A stretch of 64,000 nt of DNA. Source: Paenibacillus allorhizosphaerae (GTDB taxonomy: Bacteria > Bacillota > Bacilli > Paenibacillales > NBRC-103111). Under the pieces are notes generated by a model that did no database searches, was not told the DNA's origin, and was given only the letters and a program-made list of their open reading frames with translations. The position numbers were made by a program, and so were the translations under genes. Of the stretch, positions 52,276 through 61,600 are shown one piece after another. Where the stretch lies: positions 124,001 to 188,000 of the forward strand of contig NZ_CAJVCE010000003.1 in assembly GCF_910594985.1 (NCBI RefSeq). Direction: 5' to 3'. The first letter of the stretch is position 1; each line of letters starts with the position of its first letter.

Positions 52276-53038
52276 TCGGCACCTCTTCCTTCCCATTCTC
52301 TGGACTTTCGGTCTCCTGCCAGGCAATAAACCGCCGGGCTTCGTCGGTTCGCGGACAAGCGAAGAACGCTTGCGTGTCTTCCTGCTCCAGCAGCCGGCCC
52401 TCGGCCATAAACCAGACCCGGTCGCTCGCTTGTTTCACTTGCTCCAAGTCGTGTGTAATCCACAGATTGGCCGTCCCTTCGCGCTGCGACCAATCGTTCA
52501 GCAGCTGCTCCACCGCTTTTTTGCTTCCCGGATCGAGCGACGCGGTCACCTCGTCCAGCAGCAGTACCGCCGGACGCAGCAGCAGCGACCGGACAAGCGC
52601 GACGCGCTGCTTCTCGCCGCCGGACAGCTCGGAAGCTGGCTTCGCCCAATAAGTCGAAGCCAGCCCGAGCGCCTCCATGCAGCGTCCGGCCAGTTCCCGG
52701 TCGAACGGCGTGCCGTTCAAACGGCTGACCGTTTGCAGATTGTCTTCGACGCTGCCCGGAAGCATAACCGGCTGCTGCGCGACGTAGCACACCTGCTTGC
52801 GCCAATCATTTGGCTTCCAGCGGCTAAAGGACGTACCGCGGTAGAGAATGTCGCCCCCGTCCGCTGTGTCCAGACGCGCCATTATGCGCAGCAGCGTGCT
52901 TTTGCCTTGTCCGGAAATCCCGATGAGCGCCGTTCGTTGGCCTTGCGCGAGGTCGGCGCTCACTCCCTGGAATAAATACCGGTCAGGAGCGTCATACCGG
53001 CGTTTGGACAATTCGTGTAAGGTCAACAACGCGGTCAA
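52268..53038 (-). CDS. fetA: ABC transporter ATPase FetA
   Basis: 256 residues. Walker A is GISGQGKST near 42-50; further motifs are the Q-loop CYVAQQPVMLPG, signature ELSGGEKQRVALVRS, Walker B VLLLDEVTASLD and switch ITHD. The partner FetB overlaps its 3' end. The start is TTG at 53038 after GAGGAGGAGG. Confidence 0.92.
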   Translation of the reverse strand: MTALLTLHELSKRRYDAPDRYLFQGVSADLAQGQRTALIGISGQGKSTLLRIMARLDTADGGDILYRGTSFSRWKPNDWRKQVCYVAQQPVMLPGSVEDNLQTVSRLNGTPFDRELAGRCMEALGLASTYWAKPASELSGGEKQRVALVRSLLLRPAVLLLDEVTASLDPGSKKAVEQLLNDWSQREGTANLWITHDLEQVKQASDRVWFMAEGRLLEQEDTQAFFACPRTDEARRFIAWQETESPENGKEEVPNV

Positions 53039-53138
53039 GCTGACAACCTCCTCCTCTTCAACGAGTTGACCATGCGATTGGTTAAGGGCATAAAATTCAT
53101 TATAGCGGCCTTTGCCTCATCGGCTTGCGTGCATCGGT

Positions 53139-53948
53139 TCATACCCCTGATTCCTTGCTTAATAGCATGTCTGCAATGACCGGGCGGTGATCGGAGCCGA
53201 GCGTTTGCAGCACTTGCGAAGAAACGGTACGCAGGTGAGAACTTCTTAAGATGTAGTCGATTTTCCGATCCGGGCTATCCGCGGGAAAGGTGAGGCCGTC
53301 ATCGGACTGGTGAACATCCGTCCAGCTGTCGTTCATCGCCTGAAATAACGGAACGAATTCCGCCGCATTCGGACGCGCATTAAAATCGCCCAGCAGCAGA
53401 CGCGGTGCTTCGTTGTGCGCCAACATATTCAGCATTTCGCGAATTTGCACAATTCGTACAGCCGGATCCGGGCGAAAATCGAGGTGCACAACGTATACGG
53501 TAAGCCCGGTGCCGTCCACGTCCAGAACCGCTTCCGCAAACCCGGGCATAGGTGCGGGGCCTCTGTCCCGGTCTTGAGCCAGCGTCGACAACCGGGTCAT
53601 TGCATGGTTGCGAGCGCGTACGATTGGATACCGGCTCAGGACGGCAACGCCAAACTTCCGTTCCGGCTGACCCTCGCTGAGCGGTGGAAGCTCGTAGATC
53701 GGAGCAAAAAAAGCGTGCATATCGAGCTGCTCGGCGAGTAAGGCGATGCCGTCTTCAAACCGACTCCTTTTACCCCAATGCACGTCCGCTTCCTGCAGAC
53801 CGACGATATGTGCGCCTGATTCACGGATTTCCCCGGCGATCCGGTTCAAATCGTATTCGTTGTCCATCCCGATCCCGCTATGGATGTTGTAGCTCATAAC
53901 CCGTAGTTTCGTTTCCCGCTCACGTTCAAGCTTCCTGTCTTCCTTCAT
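53139..53948 (-). CDS. Endonuclease/exonuclease/phosphatase family protein
   Basis: 269 residues of the DNase I-like fold. It has MSYNIHSGIG with the metal-binding Asn, VGLQEAD (Glu), HLDFRPD, LLGDFNARP (Asp, Asn) and the final GSDHRPVIAD with catalytic His. No signal peptide. The substrate may be a phosphoester, sphingomyelin or nucleic acid. The start is ATG at 53948 after GAGGGAG. Confidence 0.88.
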   Translation of the reverse strand: MKEDRKLERERETKLRVMSYNIHSGIGMDNEYDLNRIAGEIRESGAHIVGLQEADVHWGKRSRFEDGIALLAEQLDMHAFFAPIYELPPLSEGQPERKFGVAVLSRYPIVRARNHAMTRLSTLAQDRDRGPAPMPGFAEAVLDVDGTGLTVYVVHLDFRPDPAVRIVQIREMLNMLAHNEAPRLLLGDFNARPNAAEFVPLFQAMNDSWTDVHQSDDGLTFPADSPDRKIDYILRSSHLRTVSSQVLQTLGSDHRPVIADMLLSKESGV

Positions 53949-54417
53949 CGCGCTCCCTCGCTTCGTATGGTTTATGTTATAAACTTGACCCTGCTATGTA
54001 TCCATTATATAACAATTGGAACGGTGCACCCGCTCTTTCTTCACCTTAATGAATGGCGGATCTTCTGAACTTGCTGCCTGGCCTCGCGCAAAAACCGGCC
54101 CCGTTCGAGGCCGGCTGTGATTTGGCTGTATCGATAGTAGCGGACTGCGTCCGCGAATACCGTCTACAAAGAGAATGACCACGGATCCGATGCGTCGATC
54201 CGCTCTGCTTCCACCGTTATCCGGAACGCCAATGAGGACATCCACATCACAGCGGAGAGCTTGCATGCTTTGGGAATCTTGTAGTGCGGTTATGCAGTCC
54301 ATTATGCCGTCCATGCGTCCGCCTCCGCTTTCGCCAATTCCAACGTGTGGCGAAAGCATACTGCGACGGAAACGGCACATGCGAGTAGAGGTTGTCTCGT
54401 TACAGAATGTTACAGAG
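53949..54417. other. Intergenic stretch without a convincing gene
   Basis: The main signal is a terminator near 54.1 kb. A 128-codon minus-strand frame (53994-54380) spans that terminator, has no ribosome site and no recognisable family, so I do not call it. Confidence 0.4.
54088..54116 (-). terminator. Rho-independent terminator
   Basis: On the minus strand, AGCCGGCCTCG, AA and CGGGGCCGGTT form a GC-rich hairpin followed by TTTTG. It probably ends the unit containing the NUDIX and DinB-like genes. Confidence 0.7.
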
Positions 54418-54915
54418 CTATTGCCCGCTCTTCTTTTTCGGGATCGAAGTCATAACGTATCGCTCGTCCAGGCACAGCTTTCCAATGTAAAACATTTGCC
54501 CCATATGCTCCGAAAAATGCGTTGCGCATTGAATCAACACTTCCAGATTCGTTCTCTCCTGATTTCGCACCGTTTGCGTCTGTTCCAGCACATCGTTCCC
54601 GATGGTCTGCAGCGTTTCAATGACCTCGCCGAACGAATGACGCACGATTCGCTTCAGTTCCCCTGTCGTTACATGCACCGGTTCAAACTCTTGATCCCGG
54701 TCCCTCGTATTGGCAGCTTTGTGGATGCCGCTCGTTATTCGCTCGTGAATGTTCCCGCGAATATGAACGATCAGATTGGCAATGCTGTTGCTAGATTCGT
54801 TCGGACGCCAATTCACCTGCTCGTCATCCAATTGATCAAGAACGAGCTGAATTCGTTTCTCAATCTCTTCAAATTTTTTGATCAAAATCCGTTTCACAGC
54901 TTCCAACTTCTTCAT
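54418..54915 (-). CDS. DinB-like/DUF1572 protein
   Basis: 165 residues, four-helix bundle of the DinB/DUF1572 type. His in LIVHIRGNIHER and the pair in THFSEHMGQ are placed like the metal-binding His of this superfamily. Members often act as thiol-dependent transferases, but this one is unassigned. The ATG at 54915 lies within a GAGGGAG context; a TTG three codons upstream is the alternative. It overlaps the 3' end of the NUDIX gene by about 47 nt. Confidence 0.82.
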   Translation of the reverse strand: MKKLEAVKRILIKKFEEIEKRIQLVLDQLDDEQVNWRPNESSNSIANLIVHIRGNIHERITSGIHKAANTRDRDQEFEPVHVTTGELKRIVRHSFGEVIETLQTIGNDVLEQTQTVRNQERTNLEVLIQCATHFSEHMGQMFYIGKLCLDERYVMTSIPKKKSGQ

Positions 54916-55270
54916 CTCCCTCAACTCTCATGAACTGCCGATAATGCGCTAACATTTGCAACGTTTTGGCATCCCACTTGTCCTGCTCCGTGTCCGCAAC
55001 CCATCCGATATCGAGCAATCCGTCCTCCAATTTCATGTCGCCCGATACGATTCCCACCAAAAACAAATGCTTCTTGTTTACGAGTCCGATCGATTGGATT
55101 ACGGCCACGCGCAAACCGATTTCTTCGAGGAACTCCCGGATGCAAGCTTGCTCCGGAGTCTCACCCACTTCGACGTGCCCGCCGGGAAAATTCCAAAAGA
55201 TTTTGCCGTGTTTGTTTTGCTTGACCATCAAAAACTTGCCGTTTCGTACGACGATCCCTTGCGCGATCAC
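54869..55270 (-). CDS. NUDIX hydrolase
   Basis: 133 residues. The NUDIX box GGHVEVGETPEQACIREFLE with EIGL is complete. It hydrolyses nucleoside diphosphate-linked compounds; the substrate is not predictable. The start is GTG at 55270 since an in-frame stop lies 11 codons upstream. It is translationally coupled with the DinB-like gene. Confidence 0.88.
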   Translation of the reverse strand: MIAQGIVVRNGKFLMVKQNKHGKIFWNFPGGHVEVGETPEQACIREFLEEIGLRVAVIQSIGLVNKKHLFLVGIVSGDMKLEDGLLDIGWVADTEQDKWDAKTLQMLAHYRQFMRVEGDEEVGSCETDFDQKI

Positions 55271-55356
55271 GGCTTCACCCGAATCCTTCCGGACGATTGC
55301 TCATCCTATTTTTTTCACGTAGCAAAGACTTGCCTCGCAGTCGACAAGACGACTTC

Positions 55357-55498
55357 CTATATTTTTGGATCCGTAAAATCGAGTCCGAATACCGTTTCCT
55401 CTGGGTACCTTTCCAGCAGCTCGCGGTCGAGTTCAGCGATTAAAATACTGTAAATGTTCATTCTCAGGTTTAACCACTTGAATTTCAATGCTCTCCAT
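55357..55498 (-). pseudogene. Truncated, frameshifted GNAT acetyltransferase
   Basis: From ATG 55498 a frame reads MESIEIQVVKPENEHLQYF and stops. The adjacent frame continues LIAELDRELLERYPEETVFG, then LDFTDPKI, which resembles the N-terminus of GNAT N-acetyltransferases of the LIAELD...YP family. The catalytic domain is missing entirely. It is a relic of a GNAT gene broken by one frameshift and a 3' deletion. Confidence 0.55.
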
Positions 55499-55523
55499 TT
55501 GTACACGCTCCAATATCGTCCGT

Positions 55524-56090
55524 CTATTCACACCTGCTGCGCTTGAGATCGCAGAGCGCCTGGTTAACGATACGATCATCCCAAATTTGAGCTTCGATGT
55601 ATCGTTCCGGCCCCTTCCTTCCATCCGGGTTCCACTGCTGAGGCCAGCCGTATTGTTCGACCATTTTCAAAATTTCATCTCTCACATACACTTGCTGCCG
55701 GTACGGCTTGCCGTCCCTAAATCTCATCGTAGGGAATAAATCACCGTAGGTGAAGCTGATCGATTGCGGATCAAATTCATCCAGCCGAATTTTGATTTGT
55801 TTTCCATCCATGTACCACTGCCTGATCCAATCGCATGGGCCCAATGTCATATAATGCGGAAACGGCTTCGCCGGCCGGCCGCCTTTACGAATAAACAGCT
55901 CCCGAGCCCTCTGCTCGAGCTGTCTGCGGATGTCCATGTAATCGTCAGACCGCCGGCTTGCAAAGACAGTGCCTTCCAGCTTCAATTCATGCATCACGCG
56001 AGCAGCTTCTTCCTCCGATAGTCCGGACAAGCTTTTAAACGGGCCGCGCTCCGCTTCGTAATAATGGTACAAACATAGATCGTTCATCAT
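55524..56090 (-). CDS. Conserved hypothetical protein
   Basis: 188 residues, soluble, with charged N-terminal helices (LSGLSEEEAARVMHELKLEG; MDIRRQLEQRARELFIRKGG) and a C-terminal part rich in aromatic residues (CDWIRQWYMDGKQIKIRL, ISFTYGDLFPTMRF). I recognise it as a Bacillus/Paenibacillus-type hypothetical protein without assigned domain. The start is ATG at 56090 after AAAGGG; a longer frame to 56231 has no ribosome site. Confidence 0.72.
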   Translation of the reverse strand: MMNDLCLYHYYEAERGPFKSLSGLSEEEAARVMHELKLEGTVFASRRSDDYMDIRRQLEQRARELFIRKGGRPAKPFPHYMTLGPCDWIRQWYMDGKQIKIRLDEFDPQSISFTYGDLFPTMRFRDGKPYRQQVYVRDEILKMVEQYGWPQQWNPDGRKGPERYIEAQIWDDRIVNQALCDLKRSRCE

Positions 56091-56236
56091 CTTAATTCCC
56101 TTTGCATCGAGTTTCCCAAGCTGCCGGACCGTTGCCGCAAGCCGTCTTAAAATCCATTTTATTATATCAAAAACAGCAATATATGGAAGTGAAATAAGAA
56201 CCCGCGAGCCTGTTCTCAGTCCGCTGTGCACAACAA

Positions 56237-56274
56237 AACAAAAACGCCCCGGACTTGATGTCCAAGGACGTTTC
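56237..56274 (-). terminator. Terminator after SLH protein gene
   Basis: On the minus strand, AAACGTCCTTGGAC pairs with GTCCGGGGCGTTT, followed by TTGTTTTG. Confidence 0.7.
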
Positions 56275-56294
56275 TATATGGTTGCGGAACTGTT

Positions 56295-58487
56295 TTATTG
56301 AATGTAAATCGTCGATACCGTTTGACCGGTTCCTTGCAGCACGACTTGCTGATTTTGAATGAGCTTGGAAGAATCGCCATAGATCGTTACAGGCGAGGAA
56401 ACGCTGTATGTGATCGTTTGGGTCGTTCCGTTCGTATACGTCTGGTTAATCGAAATGGTGGAAATTTGCCCTTGACTGTTCAACGTCTTGCTGTAAAACG
56501 TGCCTACGGCCGTAAAGCTTTGATTGGAATTGTTGCCGTTCTGCGTCACTTCAACGAAAATGACCGCGTTATTGTAAGAACGGATGTTGAGATTGTCCCC
56601 CGTCTGTAAGTCGGAAGCATTGACCTTCACGCCGTTCCGCATAATAAATGCGTTCGAGTTCAGCGTAAGGGACGACGCTTGCCCGCCGTTAAGGACGGTC
56701 AGCGTATTGTTATTAACGGTAGACAACAAGGTTCCCGTCGTTTGGGTGACAACCGGCTGCGTCGTAGAGCCTCCGGCCATTTGGGTCACTTCGGCGTAAA
56801 CGACATTGTTGTTGTAGTAGCGAATGGTAATGGCATCTCCCGCCTGCAGCGCACCCGGACCGCTTTGACCGCCTCCCCGGAAAATGAACGAGTTGCTTGC
56901 CTCCAGGTTCAACGTAATATTTTGGCTGCCGCTTGTAACGACAAGCACATTGCCGTAAACCGGCACCGCAACGGTACCCGTCAGCGTGCCGCTCGTCGTG
57001 CTTGGCTGCACGACCGTCTGCGTCACTTCCGCGATGGCTACCGTGCTATTGTAGGCATACACGCTTACAACGTCCCCAACTTGCAGCGAAGTGATGCTTA
57101 CTTTGGATCCGCTGCGGTACAGGAAGGCGTTATTGTTCAGCGACAAGCTCTCCACTTGCCCGCCGTTCACCAGCGTCAGCACATTGCTGCCTGTGGATAC
57201 GACCGTACCGGAAAGTTGCCTGCTGTATGTCGGCTGCGAGCCGGTGCTGCCGGCAGGCTGCGTCACTTCAACATACACGATGGCATTATTATAAGAGCGT
57301 GTGCTTACGATATCTCCGATTTGCAGTGCCGATGCGTTCACTTGTGCCCCGTTGCGGAAGAAGAGCGCATCGGAGTTGAGCGGCAAGCTTACAGTTTGGC
57401 TCCCGTTGGTCAAAGTCAGCAAGTTGTTATTGACGACGGAAGTGAGTGTGCCTGTATTGGTAGCGGACGGCTGAGTCGGTTGCGTCGGCTGCGTCGGCCA
57501 TGTGCCTACATTGCTCGATACTTCAACAAAAATAACGACATTGTTGTAAGAGCGTGTTCTCACAACGTCACCGACCTGCAGCGCCGATGCGCTCACTTTC
57601 GCGCCTCCGCGGTAGATGAAAGCGTCGGGATCAAGCGTTAAGGTTACCGTTTGGCCGTTTCTGTTCAACGTCAGCACGTTGCCCACGACCGGCGTCGTAA
57701 CCGTACCTGTCACGAGTCCGACGCCGCTGTCAGGCAGCTGGTCTCCCGCCCGGTCGAGCAATGCCGCGATTTCCGCGCGCGTAACCGGCTGCGTCGGACG
57801 GAACGTGTTGTCCTCGAAGCCGTTCACTAGCCCACGTTCGACGGCTACGGCAACATAGCCTACCGAGCCGGCCGGAATTTTGTTCGCATCGGAGAACGAC
57901 AGCTTCACGTTCATTTTCGTCTTGGCTTCGCTTTCCAGCTTCAACGCCTTGACGAGCAGCGTCGTTGCCCACAGACGGTCTGCCGGTTGATTCGGCTGCA
58001 CCATCGTATCCGATTCGGAGAAAAGGTCGTTTTTCAAGGCGACCGACACGTAGCCAACAGCCCATGCAGGCACTTGGTTCGCATCTTTGAAATTCAGCTT
58101 CGTCGACATTTCCGTAGCCGATTCCGCCTGGTCGCGCAGCCCCATCAACCGGACGGCGGCCGTAATCGCTTCGATGCGGCTTACCTTTTCGTTAGGGCGG
58201 AACGTCCCGTCCGAGTATCCGTCAAATATATTTCTTGAAGCAAGGCTTGCAATGTAGCGCAAAGCCCATTCCATATCTTTACCTTGAACGTCTTTGAAGT
58301 CCAGCTTGCCCTTCTGCCCATTCCAGCCTCTGTTGTCATTTTTATTATTGCTTTGCTTTGAATCTTTCCAGTTGTCCCAATCTTTCCAGTCTTTCGAATC
58401 TTTGGCGAAAGCGCTTGTGCCGGCGCCGAGCACCATCGCTGCGGTCAGGCTGGTCACAACAAGCTTTTTCATGGGCAAGTGCTTCAT
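56295..58487 (-). CDS. SLH-domain surface protein with five tandem repeats
   Basis: 730 residues. The signal peptide (1-28, ending SAFA) is followed by a Trp/Asp/Lys-rich linker. Three SLH domains at about 62-117, 131-183 and 196-246 anchor it to pyruvylated wall polymer. From residue 260 on there are five copies of a repeat of about 65-70 residues with spacers (pattern GTL...NVLTL..G, LQ.GD....RSYNN.V.F.EVTQ). A different C-terminal module of about 70 residues ends the protein. The start is ATG at 58487 after AAAGGGGAG. Confidence 0.9.
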   Translation of the reverse strand: MKHLPMKKLVVTSLTAAMVLGAGTSAFAKDSKDWKDWDNWKDSKQSNNKNDNRGWNGQKGKLDFKDVQGKDMEWALRYIASLASRNIFDGYSDGTFRPNEKVSRIEAITAAVRLMGLRDQAESATEMSTKLNFKDANQVPAWAVGYVSVALKNDLFSESDTMVQPNQPADRLWATTLLVKALKLESEAKTKMNVKLSFSDANKIPAGSVGYVAVAVERGLVNGFEDNTFRPTQPVTRAEIAALLDRAGDQLPDSGVGLVTGTVTTPVVGNVLTLNRNGQTVTLTLDPDAFIYRGGAKVSASALQVGDVVRTRSYNNVVIFVEVSSNVGTWPTQPTQPTQPSATNTGTLTSVVNNNLLTLTNGSQTVSLPLNSDALFFRNGAQVNASALQIGDIVSTRSYNNAIVYVEVTQPAGSTGSQPTYSRQLSGTVVSTGSNVLTLVNGGQVESLSLNNNAFLYRSGSKVSITSLQVGDVVSVYAYNSTVAIAEVTQTVVQPSTTSGTLTGTVAVPVYGNVLVVTSGSQNITLNLEASNSFIFRGGGQSGPGALQAGDAITIRYYNNNVVYAEVTQMAGGSTTQPVVTQTTGTLLSTVNNNTLTVLNGGQASSLTLNSNAFIMRNGVKVNASDLQTGDNLNIRSYNNAVIFVEVTQNGNNSNQSFTAVGTFYSKTLNSQGQISTISINQTYTNGTTQTITYSVSSPVTIYGDSSKLIQNQQVVLQGTGQTVSTIYIQ

Positions 58488-58606
58488 TCCGAAATCTCCC
58501 CTTTGATAAGATAAGAGCAATATTAAGTATTACTTCGTGCGATACTACAATCATTCGAGCACTAACCAATAATTGGGGGGTACCCGTGAAATCTTTTTTA
58601 TCGAAA

Positions 58607-58650
58607 AGAAAAAAGCGTCTCCCGCCCGCGAAAATGCAGGGAGAGACGCT
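58607..58650 (-). terminator. Terminator after the heparinase-like gene
   Basis: On the minus strand, AGCGTCTCTCCC pairs with GGGAGACGCT, followed by TTTTTTC, 31 bp past the stop. Confidence 0.75.
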
Positions 58651-58680
58651 CTGCTGCTGCTCAATCATATGCGACACACG

Positions 58681-61600
58681 TTAGCGGGAACGGTACACTT
58701 CTCCGTTCTCCAGCACGATCCACGGCTTGCTGCCGCCGTCCGTTAACGACATGTCGACGATACGTTGCGAAAAACGAATGGCAGACTGAACGGCCCCTTG
58801 GTCGCCGAGCGTATACAACAGGCCGTTATCCGCAGCTGCGAGATAACGGGTCTGATCGCCGAGATTCCATCCGTCCACCTGAAGTACGCGATCATTCAGC
58901 GTCGTGCGGAAACGGACCGTACCGTCGGGAGCCAGCGCATAAAACTGGAATCCGTCCGTTCCGGCTAAAATCTCCACTTCACCGTCACCGTTGAAATCTC
59001 CTGCGCGAACATCGTTCACTTCGCCGCCGACATTGCGCACCCATCGTTCCTGCAGCTTGCCTTTGTACTGAATGAGCCGGACTTCATTCTGTTTTGTGCC
59101 GAAAGCGACAGCCGGCGGTTCGTCCCCGTTCCACGATTTCAGCGCTTCGACCACTTTCCAGCCCGGCCCTCCGGTGGCGCTGCTGCGCGTGATCGCCTTT
59201 TCATTCCAATAGGCATAGTATGCATATTCCAATCCGAACATGCCTTCTTCTTTGCCGTCGCCGTCAAAATCGGCAAATTCCATATCTTCGATCCCGTAAT
59301 AATAGAGCAGATCCTCGTATTTCAGGTTGCCGCTCGGATCAAGTCCGTATATATACCGGAACTGCGTGCCCACCATAACCCATGGTTCCTGATCGGCTCC
59401 GTTCACATAAGCAACCCGAACGTTTGTTATGCCGACGAGATTTCCTTTTTGCTCCCGGTGCGCCGTGTCGCTCGGGAATTTGTATTTCCATTTCTCGTTC
59501 CCCTGCGCATCAAGCGCATGCACATACCAATTTTCCGTCGCGACAAATACCGTCGTCTGGCCGGCAAGCTGCTGCACCGTCACTTCGTTAACCCTTCCCT
59601 GTGCTGTAAATGACCACAACGCCGCGCCATCTTGCGTGACGGCTGTCACCGTGCCGTTGCTGCCTGCCAATACAAGTTCTTCCTTGCCGTCGCCGTTCAA
59701 ATCGCCTTTCGCCGAATCGGTAACAGTGCCCTGGAATTCGAACACTTTCTGCCAATCTGTGTCCGGGTCCGATTGATCCGGATGCGGCTTTTTCCATTGC
59801 GTCGGGTTTTCCCTGTCGAACACCGCATGTTCCAGACGCTGCTGCATCTGCTTGCTCCAAGTCACCGTACCGGAGTCGAGCGCCGCATCCCGGACCGGCT
59901 GTCCTTGCGCATCATAGTGCACTTTATCTTTGCGCAAGCCGTAGGCCGCCCATTTCCCTGTTGCCGTATCAAGCTTGAACATGACAGGCTGCGCGAAATG
60001 CAGCGCCGTGCTGCCGATTCGCACGTCCGTCGCTTCGGCCGCCAGCAGCTGCCCTTCCCCAATCAGATGGAACGCGCCGTTAGAGCTGAAATGGTCCGTG
60101 TTCAGCGCAGATTGGACGGCCAGCCATTTCGCCGACTTATCCTTAATCTCCAGCGTCGTCTCGTTCAATCTTCTCGTTATCACCGCCGATTCGTCCGACT
60201 TGCGACTGGACAGCACGTTAATAAACTGCTGCCGCTCGCCAGCTCCATACTGCTTCTCTTCGACTACTTCAGAGAGCACCGTTTCTTTATTGGCATACGG
60301 ATATGGATAGACCGTTTTCCAATACTTGACGAAATGCCCGTATCGGTCCTGCAGCCTAAGATCGGACGCATCCAGACTTTTCAAGTCCATCGTTACGCCC
60401 TGCTGTTCCACTTCGAAGCCGTCGTTGGCGATGCTCGCTTCTCCCATCGACTGCCACAAGTTTTTCAGCAAATACCGGCCGCCCTCGCGGAATGAAATAT
60501 CGTCGTAGATTACGTAAAAGTTGCCGTTCGGACTTACAATCGAGCGCTGCCAATCGGTTCCGTTATAATTCGGTACCGTGCTGCGGCTCAAGCCGGTCCC
60601 TTCGATATCCGCCGCCCACTCCAGCTTCGCGAGAGGCGGTTTCTTCTTCTGCTCGCCGTCCTTGACCACAACTAACCCGCTATGATGCTCCGACGTGTTC
60701 TCAATGTAGTCCCGGTCCGTCAAGAACAGCCGACCGTTCGCGCTGTAGTTGAGAATCGCGTTGCCGTCCTGATGCCCATGTTTGCCTGCGGAGAAGCCGT
60801 CCAAGATCAAATAACTGTCATCCTGGCCGTAGCCTTCGCGGAACGTCATTTTGTGGAATGCATCTTCCACATCGACTTCAAGCGGCGTTTGCTCCGTGTC
60901 CCGCACATCGTCGTACACGCCCTGCTCCACAGGGTATGCCTGCAGCTTGGCGTAGTTCCCCGGAGGCAGCTCTCCTACCGCGCTGTCCCCTACGGCCGTG
61001 TAGCGATGGATCGGAAAATCGAGGTCGCTCATCCGCTGGCCGGGGAACGGCCCCGTTTTCGCCCGTTCAAGCAAATATAAATACAGCGGATCACCGTAAA
61101 ACCAAGAAGCTGCATTCATCACCTGGGCGTGGCCCCATGAATACGCGGAGCTGGCTCCAAACGGATACGTATCGCCGCCGCCCGACATCGTGCCCAAATT
61201 ATCGATCATCATCGAATGCAGGTCGGCGCTAGGTCTGAGACTGCGCGCGATGAAGTCGAGATTGCCGACAGCCATCGCGTAGTCGATATTCGTCATCGGC
61301 ACGTGCATCAAGTAGTCGGACCCTTCGTCCAGGCTGATGTAGGACGTATTGCCCGTAAATATCCGGTCCCCAAGCTGTTTCCACGGAACCGTTTCAGGCA
61401 AGTGATAGTATTTTCCAAAGAAATCGCTCCCTGCAATAAGAGACAACGCCGGGAAAATCTCATGGTTCCATCGCGGAGCCGACGGCTTCGCTACCGCCAA
61501 ATATCGGTCTTTCGCGTTCGCCTCGTACGTCAAATACAGTGCGGATGTGATCTGCTTCCGGTCGAGCGCTGTAAAAATCGGCGACGCCTCCATCACCGCC

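Noticed and set aside
53994..54380. 128-codon minus-strand frame
   Set aside because: It runs through a clear rho-independent terminator, has no ribosome site and reads like random sequence.
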